Assembly: GCF_000485595.1 (NCBI RefSeq)
Contig: NW_014578590.1
Coordinates: 35,769 to 57,702, forward strand
DNA from: Priapulus caudatus
Taxonomy: Eukaryota > Priapulida > Priapulimorpha > Priapulimorphida > Priapulidae
Direction: 5' to 3'
Length of the DNA: 21,934 nucleotides
Shown here: one piece after another, positions 8,075 through 16,733 of the stretch
How positions within the stretch are numbered: position 1 is the first letter of the stretch
Layout of the letters: the number at the start of each line of letters is the position of its first letter
Notes under the pieces: generated by a model
Database searches by the model: none
What the model was told of the DNA's origin: nothing
Seen by the model: the letters and a program-made list of their open reading frames with translations, nothing else
Position numbers and translations under genes: made by a program

Positions 8075-9030
8075 GCGAGGTTGAAGGAGGAAAGGAAGCA
8101 AGGAGGTGGTGGAAGAGGGGGGAGAAGGCTGGGGAGAAGGTGGATGGAAGAGAAGAAATGGGAGAAGGTGGGAGGAGGAGGAGGAGTAGGAGGTGTGGAG
8201 GAGGAGGAGAGGATGGTGAGGAGGAGGAGGAGGAGAAGGAGGTGTGGAAGGAAGAGAGAGAGGTGGAGGAGGAGAGGGGGAGAACGCTGGAAGAAAGTGG
8301 TAGAGGAGGAGAGGGGGAGAAAGGTCGAGGAGGAGGAGGAGGAGGGAGAAGATGGAGGAGAGGCAAGAGAGGAGGAGAGGATGAGAGGAAGCGGAGGAGG
8401 TGGAAGAGGAAGAGGAGGAGGAGGTGGGAGGAGGAGGAGGAGGAGGAGGAGGAGGAGGAGGGGAGGAGGAGGAGGATAGGAGGTGAGAGGTGGACGAGGA
8501 GGAGGAGGAGGACGAGAGGTGGTGAGGAGGAGGAGGAGGAGGAGGAGGTAGAGAATGGAAGAGGTAAGCGAGGCCAAGTGGTAGATGAAGGGGAGGAAGG
8601 TGTGGAGCGAGAAGGAAAGGTGAAGGAAGGATGGTAAGGGAGAGGAAGAAGTGAGGTGGAGGAGGAAGGAGAGTGAGAACGTGGGAGAAGGTGGTAGAGG
8701 AGAAGGAGGGGGAGGAGGGGAGAAGGTGGAGGAGGAGGAGGAGGTAAAGAGAATGGAAGAGGTAGCGGAGGCCAAGTGTAGCGGAGGAGGGAGTAAGGTG
8801 GTGGAGAGGCACGAGGAGGTGGAAGGAAGAGGAGGAGGAGGAAAGGAGGTGGAGGAGAGGAGAGTGAGAACGTGGGAGAAGGTGGTAGAGGAGAAGGAGG
8901 GGAGGGCAGGGGAAGGAGAGCGAGGAAGAGGAGGAGAAGGAAGCGGAAGGAGGCAGAGAGATGTGGAGGAGGAGGAGAGGCGGGAGGAGGAGCGAGAGGA
9001 GAGGAGGTGAGGAGGAGGAGGGGAGTACGT
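8075..9030 (+). repeat. ~950-bp polypurine (GGA/GAG) tract
   Basis: An almost unbroken purine strand of AGG, GGA and GAAGG words with rare pyrimidines. The purest run, (GGA)n, lies near 8425-8480. Subrepeats such as GTGAGAACGTGGGAGAAGG occur at about 8672 and 8861. Every frame stays open on both strands: Glu/Gly/Arg on plus, Ser/Pro/Leu on minus, up to 661 codons. Those frames are compositional. Such tracts can form triplex (H-DNA). Confidence 0.92.
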
Positions 9031-9178
9031 GTGAAAGGGGGGGGCGCGTCGGCAGGAGACGGACTCCATGGGGGGGCGCGGGGCAACGGGCCGGTCTCGA
9101 GCGGCAGACCCGGGGCGGACCCACGCCAAGAAATAAAGAAAAAAAAAGAAAAACCACAAAAATAAAGAAGGGGGGGCG
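9031..9178 (+). other. GC-rich insert with A-rich, AATAAA-containing tail
   Basis: The purine tract is interrupted by about 100 bp of CG-rich, non-purine sequence (GGCGCGTCGGCAGGAGACGG at its start). It ends in AAGAAATAAAGAAAAAAAAA, then CCACAAAAATAAAGAAGG. A GC-rich body with an A-rich 3' tail containing two AATAAA words resembles a retroposed transcript end or SINE. I recognise no parent sequence and no flanking duplication. Confidence 0.35.
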
Positions 9179-9350
9179 CTGGTGACGGAACGTGGGTAGC
9201 AGGTGGTTGCGAGAAGGAGGGAAGGAAGGCCGAAGGTGTGAGGAGAGAAAGGTAGAGAAAGGGAGGGAGGTAGCGGAGGGCCAGGTGGTGAGGAGGAGGG
9301 GAAGAAGGTGGTTGGAGGAGAGGAGGTGGTAGGAGGAAGGAGGAGGAGGA
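9179..9350 (+). repeat. Second purine-rich segment
   Basis: GA-rich sequence resumes after the insert, with AGGTAGCGGAGGGCCAGGTG at about 9268. That stretch is the reverse complement of sequence near 6780. It runs straight into the 30-bp satellite. Confidence 0.75.
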
Positions 9351-9351
9351 G

Positions 9352-10869
9352 GCCTGTGCATGTGCCTGTACTTGTGCACGTACCTGTGCATGTGCCTGCG
9401 CTTGCGCCTGTACATGTGCACGTACCTGTGCCCGCCCTGTGCCTGTGCCTGTACTTGTGCACGTACCTGTGCATGTGCCTGTACTGTGCATGCGCCTGTA
9501 CAGGCACAAGTACAGGCCACAAGTACAGGCACAAGTACAGGCACAAGTGCACCTGTGGCCTGATAGCTTGTGGCACCACGCTACCTGCGCTTGCGCCTGT
9601 ACTTGTGCACATACCTGTGGCCTCGTGCCTGTACTTGTGCACGTACCTTCGTCTGGTAACTTTGTGGCACAGTACCCTAGTGCACGATACCCTGTGCGAG
9701 GTGCCTGGTTACTTGTGACGATACCTCTGCGCATTGCGGCGCCTGTACTTCGGTGCAATACCATGGTGCTGTGGCACATAGTACTTAGCTGCACATGTAC
9801 CTGTGCCCTGTGGGCTGTACTATGTGCACGGTACCTGTGTCCGTACTCTGGTGCAGTACCTGTGCATGTGCCTATACTTGTGCACCGTACCTGTGCCTTG
9901 TGCGCCTGGTACTTGTGCACGGTACCTACCTGTACATGTGCCTGTGCCTGTGCACGTACCTGTGCACGTCGACCTGTGCCATTGCATGCGCCTCTGCGCC
10001 TGTACTTCGTGGCAACGTACCTGTGCACGTACCTGTGGCATTGCCTCGTACTTGTAGCACGTACCGTGCGCTCTGCGCCTATACTTGTGCCAACGTAACG
10101 CTGTGCCTTGACTGTAGCTTGTGGACGTACCTACACTGTACATGTGGCCATTGTGCACTGTGCACGTAGTTCTGTGCACGTACGCTGTGCAATGGCATGC
10201 GCTTGCGCCTGTACTTGTGCACGTACCTGTGCCTGTGCCTGTACTTGTGCACGTACCTGTGCGGCCTGTGCTGACTTGTGCATCTGCCGGGGTGTGTACT
10301 GTGCCTCGTACTTGTCACGCTGAACGCTGTTGGCCATGTGGGTGCCTGCTACTTGTGGCACTACCATGTGCAATGTGCCTGTACTTGTGGCAGCGTACCT
10401 GTGGCCAGTGCCTGTACTTGTGCACGGTACACCTGTGCATGTCCGTACTTGTGCAGCGTACCTGCTGCATGTGGCAGCTGTACTTGTGCACCGTACCTTG
10501 GGCGATGTGCCTCGCGCTTGCGCGCTGTGCATGTGCCGATGTGAGGCCTGTTACTTGTGGCACGTACCTGTGCCTGTGCCTGTACTTGCCCTTGCGCATG
10601 TGCCTGTGCCGGAGTACTTGTGCACGTACCTGTGCATGTTTCCTGTAACTTGTGGCACGTATCTTGTGCTGCCTCTACCTGTACTTGTGCAATCTGACCT
10701 GTCGACCTGTCGCCGTACTTGTGCATGATAGCAGTGCCTGCGTCTGTATCTGTGCACCGCACACGAGACCAACACTGTGCCTGTGGCCTGTACAGCTTGT
10801 GCACGTAGTCCTAGTGCGTGCGCTTGCGCCTGTAGCATTGTGCACGTACTGTACATGCCTAGTGCAGCC
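9352..10869 (+). repeat. Long array of the 30-bp GTGCAC/GTAC satellite
   Basis: Units of TGCCTGTACTTGTGCACGTA plus CCTGTGCATG repeat for about 1.5 kb, up to the N run. The first ~140 bp are clean. From about 9510 small insertions and substitutions become frequent (GGCCACAAG, GCACGGTACC, GTGGCACG) and the period drifts. A short inverted patch lies at about 9495-9550. Open frames of Cys/Val/Leu-Tyr repeats here are not genes. The drift looks more like uncorrected read error than natural divergence. Confidence 0.85.
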
Positions 10870-10894
10870 NNNNNNNNNNNNNNNNNNNNNNNNN
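10870..10894. other. Assembly gap, 25 N
   Basis: A run of exactly 25 unknown bases. A fixed-size gap flanked on both sides by error-like sequence suggests a scaffold gap that was partly filled from long reads. Confidence 0.97.
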
Positions 10895-11349
10895 GCTTAG
10901 TACTCCATAACCCTAACCTAGCATGAAACTCCCGTTATATATGTGCAGCAAAGTTTGTTTCTAACCATATAAAAACAGTTAATTTATGGTTAGTGTAACG
11001 CTTCATGATAAACGTTTGTAAATGGTTACGACAATTCTAATAAATAACGTTTATTTTTCACCACCTCGGTCCTTAGAATAACGTTCAAGCTACTAGTCTG
11101 TAATAGGTGGTGCAGCTAACCGCTTGTGTTTGCTAACCAGTATAAAACGTTAAATGATGGTTAGTGTAGGTTCATAACTACGTTTGCTCATGCGCTTACG
11201 GACAAATGTTTAAATAATAACGTATATTTTCACCACCTCGGAACTCTAGATAAACGATTCAGTACTGGTTTGTAATAGGGTGCAGCTAACGTTTCGTTTA
11301 ACCATATAAAACGTTAAATAACGCGTTAGTCTGCAACGTTACATTCGGC
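10895..11349. repeat. AACGTT-rich repeat D, extension beyond the inverted arm
   Basis: Further degenerate units with AACGTT, CACCACCTCGG and GGTTAGTGT. The words ATGGTTAGTGT or close variants appear near 10985, 11157 and 11500, and CACCACCTCGG near 11060 and 11231. This gives a higher-order spacing of about 160-185 bp. The left copy has no equivalent, because the purine minisatellite replaces it there. Confidence 0.7.
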
Positions 11350-11734
11350 TAACGTTTGTTCATTTACGACTCAAGTTTAAATAACGTTTAATTGATTACC
11401 CTTCGCAAACCCTAGATAAACGTTCAGTACATGGCTATAGTAATATTAGGTGGCAGATAACGTTTGTTTCTATAACCATTTGGCAACTAATTAAAAACGT
11501 TAAGATGATGGTTAGTGAACGTTTATAGCCTAACGTTTGTAGTAAACCATTTTTCGCCAACTATAAACAAAACGTTAAATGGTGCCGTTGACAAAACGTT
11601 TGTGGCCAAACGTTTGTCAAGAAACCTATATATAACTTTTATTTATAAGTTTTGATGAACGTTTCTTAAAAGGTTTAAGTCAAACCAAACAACAATAAAA
11701 CCGAACATAACGTTAGGAAAACTATTATGTGTAG
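11350..11734. repeat. AACGTT-rich repeat D, right (inverted) copy
   Basis: Reverse complement of 1334-1702 in the same order. For example, AACCCTAGATAAACGTTCAG here matches CTGAACGTTTATCTAGGGTT on the left. TAACGTTAGGAAAAC also matches. Differences are mostly one- or two-base indels. Confidence 0.8.
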
Positions 11735-11986
11735 CTGGGTAGTCCTAATCCTAACCCTAGTGATAGCCCTAACCATAGCCCGTGCGCTAGCCCTAACCTA
11801 ACCATAGTTGCTGTCCTAACCTAACCCTTAGCGCTAGTCCTGACCCTAAACGCTAGCGCTAGATCCTAACCCTACACCCTAGCGCTAGTCCTAACCCTAA
11901 CCGTCAGCGATAGCCCTAACCCTACCCTGCTCTGAGTCCTAACCATAACCCTGCGCTAGTCTTAACCTCACCCCTAGTGTGCATGT
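11735..11986 (-). repeat. Telomere-like block C, right (inverted) copy
   Basis: CCTAACCCTAACCCTAGCGC-type sequence, the reverse complement of 1093-1333. The 6-bp register is repeatedly broken by single-base gains and losses, unlike the left copy. Confidence 0.85.
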
Positions 11987-12428
11987 AACATCTGTTTTAA
12001 TCGTGTTACATAGTACGCTAACAGAGTGATCGCGCAACAAAATTGGCGCGGCTACATTGATGTATTAGGGAGAAATGGTAGACGTTGGTTAGGTGTAGAC
12101 AGATTAGGAGAGTCATTGCTGAGACAATCGGGGGTAGGACGCGGTCTGTTGAGAACGGTTACATGTTTGCGAGGCAGTATGTTTGCTTAGGAGTTTTGGG
12201 CCGGTAATAGATAGGAGAGATCTAGGAAGGAAATGCGCGCGTTTCTGGTCCGCGGGAAGGAGGCACAGCGCGTATCCGCGCTGGTGCGCGTTCTTTGATC
12301 TGTGTGTAGGAGATGTGATGTGTTGTAAGATATTAAAGGCTATGTACCGTTTACACACAAGTTCTGGGATTTGGATCTGACTTCATGCATTTACACATGA
12401 ACGCCTCATTCTCCAACGCTACAAGTTG
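11987..12428. repeat. Core B, right (inverted) copy
   Basis: Reverse complement of 683-1092 throughout. Shared landmarks include GATCTAGGAAGGAAATGCG, AGGAGATGTGATGTGT and GGACGCGGTCTGT. It is about 30 bp longer than the left copy, mainly through scattered extra bases. Short open frames at 12113-12380 are not supported as genes. Confidence 0.85.
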
Positions 12429-13160
12429 CATAGCCTACCCTAGCGCTAGCGCTAACCCGTAACCCTAGACTCTAGTCCTAAGCCCTAAATTAGCGCTAGT
12501 CCTAACCTAACATTAGCGGTAGTCCTAATCCTAATCCTGTAGCCGCGTAGTCCTAACCTAAGCCCTAGCGCTAGCCCTAACCCTAACCCTAGCTCTAGTC
12601 CTGGCCCTAAACGATAGTGCCTAGTCCTAACCCTAACCCTAGCGCTAGCGCCCTCACAATAACCCTGACGCCAATCCTAGCGCTAACCTAGGATAGCCTA
12701 ACCTACACCCTAGCGCTCTAGTCCTTAGCCCTAACCCTAGACACTTAGTCCTAATCCTAACCTAGTGATAGTCTTCAACCCTAACCCTACACTAGTTCCT
12801 AACCCTAACCTGAGCTGCTAGTACCTACCGTAACCCTAGCGATAGCTTTTAACCCTAGCCTAGCGACTAGGCCCTAACCAGAACCCTTAGTGCTAGTCCT
12901 AACAGTAAACTGCTAGCGCTAGTCTAACCCCAAACCTGCCACTATGCAACCCTAACATTAGCGCTAGTCCTTAACCCTAAATTGCGGTAGTCCTAATCCT
13001 AATCCTAGCGCTAGTCCTAACCCTAACCTACGTAGGTCCTAAGTCCTTAACTCTAGCGATATGTCCTAATCCTAACCCTAGCGCTAGTCCTAATCCTAAC
13101 CCTTACCCTAACCCTAGCGCTAGTCCTACCCTAACCCTTACTAACCTAGCGCTAGCTCAT
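12429..13160 (-). repeat. Telomere-like block A, right (inverted) copy
   Basis: CCCTAACCCTAGCGCTAGTCC-type repeats in CCCTAA orientation with frequent register breaks. At about 13150-13165 the orientation flips to GGGTTA, giving a junction in which CCCTAA repeats run directly into TTAGGG repeats. Confidence 0.85.
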
Positions 13161-13290
13161 AGCACTAGGGTTAGGGTTAGGACTAGTGCTAGGGTTAGGG
13201 TTAGGACTAGTGCTAAGGTTAGAGTTAGGACTAGTGCTAGAGTTAGAGTTAGGACTAGCACTATGGTTAGGGTTAGGACTAGCGCTAGGG
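13161..13290 (+). repeat. Clean telomere-derived 24-bp repeat block
   Basis: About 5.5 units in strict hexamer register (GGGTTA GGGTTA GGACTA GTGCTA and variants), the same family as block A. The clean register contrasts with the neighbouring inverted copy. Confidence 0.92.
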
Positions 13291-13657
13291 TAAAACAATA
13301 GTAGAATTTCGGGAGCAAACATAACCGCTAGGGGTAAGACTTCCACGCGGTCTACTTTCTTCCTTGGTCTTCTCTACGTTCTGCTGCAGTGGGGCGCATG
13401 GAGCTCACTCGGCACCCACCAGCCGCCTGCTTGTTTGTTCTGTATCCGGCAAACGAAGCGCGAGAAGAGGGTGAGAGCGAAAGAGCGACGGCAGGGTAAA
13501 CATCGTCTCGTGGCAACGCGCCGCGACCGCCGCCTCGCGTGCACGCACCGTTCATTGCAAACAGCGCTCTGAAATTACTCGTGCATCTATACGCGTCGCC
13601 GCCTGCATGGGAGAGAGCGGACATACCTGCGTTGCCACCGGCAGCAGCCTCGTGGTT

Positions 13658-13660
<3 letters not shown>
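13291..13660. other. Unassigned unique sequence
   Basis: About 370 bp of GC-rich, non-repetitive sequence with several CG dinucleotides. A 90-codon minus frame at 13352-13624 shows no recognisable domain and is not called. Confidence 0.45.
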
Positions 13661-13701
<41 letters not shown>

Positions 13702-14205
13702 CGCTCGGTCTCTATCTTGCTGCCCCTCTCTCTTTTTCTCTCTTTTTTTTCTTCCTCCTCTCTTTCTCTTTCTTTCTTATCTGTCGCTTTTTTTCTCCCT
13801 CCTTCTCTCTTTCTCTCTCTTTCTGTCTCGTTCTTTTCTCCTTCTTTCTCTCTCGCTCCCTCTCTTTCTCTCTCTTTTCTCCCTTTTTCTCTCTCTTTTT
13901 CTCGTCATCTCGCTTTTTTTGCCATTTTCTCGCCTTTACTCTCTTTCTCTCTCTCTTTCTGTCCCATTTTCTGGCTTTCTACTTGTTTTTTTAATGTTTT
14001 TCTTGCGCTCTCCTGCTTCTCTCTCTCTCTCTCTTTCTTATCAACTCTCTCCTTCGTTTGCCGTGGTTCTCTCTTTTCTCTCTTTCTGTCGCTCTTTTTC
14101 TCTGGCACACAGTCTTTCCCCAATCACTCTCTGTCCATCTCTCTTTCACTCGCCCGCATCTCTCACTCTCTCCCTCTTCAACTCTTTCCCGTTCTCTCTC
14201 GCACC
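13661..14205 (+). repeat. (CT)n and CT/T-rich polypyrimidine tract
   Basis: It opens with an uninterrupted (CT)n run at about 13663-13696 and continues for ~500 bp as TTTCTCTCT-type sequence. Three overlapping open frames of 151-215 codons, rich in Ser/Leu/Phe, come from composition. Confidence 0.93.
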
Positions 14206-14695
14206 CCGTAGCGGGTATATACTCACTCGCTGCGTGGCTGGCGCCTGCTTGTAATTAATTAACAACAAAGTAAATTACCTCGCGAATCCCACTGAATAAT
14301 GCGGACTCGCATCGCGCGCGTACCCTGGCGGCAACAACGAAGTCGATAGTCACAGGGACAACGATGACTACAGCCACGGCTACACCCTCGTCTACAGTGG
14401 GTGAGGTTATACTGTGACGTTAGACGAGCTAATTTCGTGTTTGCGCGGTCAGGATCCCGAGTGCGACTTTCCACGGTAATGCGACTCGACGGGTGATAAA
14501 CCTGACGCGAGCGCCGCCTGGCGGTGGACGAGACCACAGCTTGTGGTGCGCGTGTGCTGCTGCTGGCGTTTTCGTGATCAGGCGACACGCAGCGACAAGT
14601 AGACCGTGAATCGTAAAGTGGTAGCTCCACATCTCTTAGCAAGTAGAACCACAATTACTGAGATTGCATATTTCATGTCGCCACGAGTGATAGGG
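14206..14695. other. Unassigned sequence with a weak minus-strand open frame
   Basis: Non-repetitive sequence. The minus strand is open for 131 codons at 14259-14654, starting at TTG. The peptide is Arg/Cys/Ser-rich with a cluster of cysteines near residues 87-108 but no spacing pattern I recognise. I do not call it a gene. Confidence 0.35.
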
Positions 14696-14860
14696 AAAGT
14701 TGGGGAAAGAGAGCGAGAGAGATTCGCAGAGGGAAGCTGGGAAAGATAGAAAAAAAGACGCAGTCGAAAAGGAAAGTAAAGGGAAAAAGAAAGATGCACG
14801 TCAAAGCAAGAGTTTGAGTGACAGAGGGGGGCAGGGTGAGAAAGAGTCCAATTGTGCGTT
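14696..14860 (+). repeat. GA-rich polypurine patch
   Basis: Imperfect GAGAGA and GGGAAAG sequence of about 165 bp, in purine orientation on the plus strand. The following 14861-15095 is non-repetitive with no recognised gene. Confidence 0.7.
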
Positions 14861-15095
14861 CGGAGTAATCTAGCAACTTAGCGTTGCGAAGAGAGCGCTC
14901 AATCTGGCTGCTTCTCCCGATAGTTTCACTGCTCTCACTCGCGCAGCAATCTAGCTGCATCCATCTAAAACTTGATAATCATTAACTATCATCATCTACG
15001 ATCATTAGATCTGCATAATTGCGCAACCTGTATGAGACGAGCTACGTATGGGGCTGCATCTCCCGGAATTGATGTAATAGAGGGTTTAGTGTATG

Positions 15096-15159
<64 letters not shown>

Positions 15160-15170
15160 CGTGCGTGAGT
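15096..15170 (+). repeat. (GT)n microsatellite
   Basis: A pure (GT)n run at about 15102-15155, flanked by GTATGCGTGTAT on the left and GCGTGCGTGCGTGAGT on the right. Confidence 0.97.
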
Positions 15171-15535
15171 GGAGGGTAGACGAGCACTTTATTACTTGAC
15201 TAATTGCTAGTGTCAATAGCGACTGCACACGTCGTTATTTCAATATCGGCTGACTATGTAACACTACGTATGCTGGCTACACCAACTATTGATCGGACGC
15301 TGTAAAACCGCCAGCCCCTTGTTTATAGCGCCTCGTACCTCCTACCTATTGACGGTAATCTCACTGCGTAGACATGCGGAGCATTAATTGCTAGGCATCC
15401 CTGTGAAAACAGTTGATTGTTTTGTTTTCGCCTAGCACGACTGTTTCAAGAGCGGGAGGGCTGGGAGCGGAGAGGCCACGCAATCTCTCAACACATGCAT
15501 GCAGAGGGCGTTGCGAAGGCGAACATGGAATCACA
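15171..15535. other. Unassigned unique sequence
   Basis: About 365 bp of mixed sequence. I see no repeat, RNA gene or coding domain. Confidence 0.5.
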
Positions 15536-15713
15536 AGGGGAGGAAAGTGAGAGAAAGGGAATGGGGTGAGAGAGAGAGATAAAGAAAGAAAGTAATAGAG
15601 CGACGGGAGAGAAAGAGAAAGAGAGAGATTAATAAAGGAAGAAAAAGGGAAAGAAAGAGAGAGGAAAGGAAAGTGCGAGAGAAAACGAGAGTGATAGTCT
15701 GATAGAGCAACAG

Positions 15714-15761
<48 letters not shown>

Positions 15762-15790
15762 AAGAGAGGGAAAGAGGATAGGTGAGAAGC
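15536..15790 (+). repeat. GA-rich tract with (GA)n core
   Basis: GAGAGAAAGGGAAAG-type polypurine sequence with a pure (GA)n run at about 15719-15758. The orientation is opposite to the CT tract at 13661-14205. Minus-strand open frames of 62-155 codons are Ser/Leu/Phe low complexity. Confidence 0.92.
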
Positions 15791-16270
15791 AGCAGCGATG
15801 ATAAAATGACCGTACATGGCACAATTTCACATGAATCAGATTGACCCGCTATGATCATGTGGACCGAAGGACAACTGTTACTGACGCCACGTCCGCCATT
15901 TTGTTTGCGTCGACTTTTACGCGATTTGAATACGCGTCGATGACAACACCTACCCAGCGTAGTATTACTATTTTACATGTGCGATATGCGCAGCAAGCAA
16001 GACGCGTCAATATAATATATATATATAATATATATAATATAATATATATATAGCTGAACTGAAGGTGCGGTGCGTATCGGTGTCGTGGTAGTGTTCGCCG
16101 GTCTGCGCGCGCGCTGCGTGGAGACTGAGTGGAGTGCGGCGGCGGCTGCACGTCGGCGGTGCTCGACACGCTGATAGTCCGGGAGCTGGAAGGGTCCACC
16201 GTGCACCCCCCTCCCACAAACCTCCGAACCAATATTTTTCTGAAGCCCCATGACGCCCTGATCACGAAAA
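15791..16270. repeat. Unassigned sequence around an AT-rich palindromic tract
   Basis: A (TA)n-like tract at about 16009-16052, composed of ATATAATATATA words, is self-complementary. It sits between CG-rich flanks; 16055-16215 is especially GC-rich. Short open frames on both strands run through the TA tract and are not supported as genes. Confidence 0.6.
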
Positions 16271-16733
16271 TAAATGTTAACATTGCGTAAGTTGGGACGA
16301 ACTTTCGGTTATGACGTTATCAAGATGGCCGCCATAGTGAAATTTACCCAGAATGTGAAAAAAATCATAAAATCGTTATTTTTCGATCAAACAAGTGAGG
16401 TATCAAAATTACCGCAATAGAATAACAAACAGATCTATTAACAAAACAAACTACTATGAAAGGATTTATTTCCGAAAAAAATGAATTTATGTCGATTTTG
16501 AGGTCAAAATTTCAATTTTTCACAAAATAATGGTCATTATTTTTGGTCAAATTTTTTCCAGAAAGCAAACAACCATAGTCATGATTCAGAAATGTTTTAT
16601 ACACACTATTTTGTTCATATCCTGTGTATCACAACTGTTCAAATATCAACAGTCATATCAACAATAATTGCCGTTTCTGTGTGTCTAAATATCTAACTAA
16701 CACAGAGTTCATGTCATTCGCGAGTACATATTG
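16271..16733 (-). other. AT-rich downstream flank of the transposon relic
   Basis: About 460 bp, distinctly richer in A/T than the flanking DNA, lie immediately after the protein stop. They contain homopolymer-rich words such as TCAAAATTTCAATTTTTCAC. The change in composition near 16270 is a plausible edge of the element. No further coding is seen. Confidence 0.5.

Noticed and set aside
8081-9185. Plus-strand Glu/Arg/Gly-rich frames resembling nuclear low-complexity proteins
   Set aside because: Direct translation of GGA/GAG purine repeats.
7994-10028. Minus-strand frames of 516, 531 and 661 codons, including an ATG in a good CCATGG context near 9069
   Set aside because: Three long frames overlap on the same strand across satellite and polypurine DNA, which signals stop-poor composition rather than coding. 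The good start context sits in front of Ser/Pro low complexity.
9308-10900. Cysteine-rich frames (repeating CTCART) that superficially resemble metallothionein-like or keratin-associated proteins
   Set aside because: They are the 30-bp satellite read in frame, and the cysteine spacing is that of the repeat.
13539-14254. Ser/Leu/Phe-rich frames resembling membrane proteins
   Set aside because: CT-rich low complexity mimics hydrophobic helices; all three frames are open.
14259-14654. Arg/Cys-rich 131-codon minus frame
   Set aside because: It starts at TTG, shows no recognised cysteine pattern and has no supporting context.
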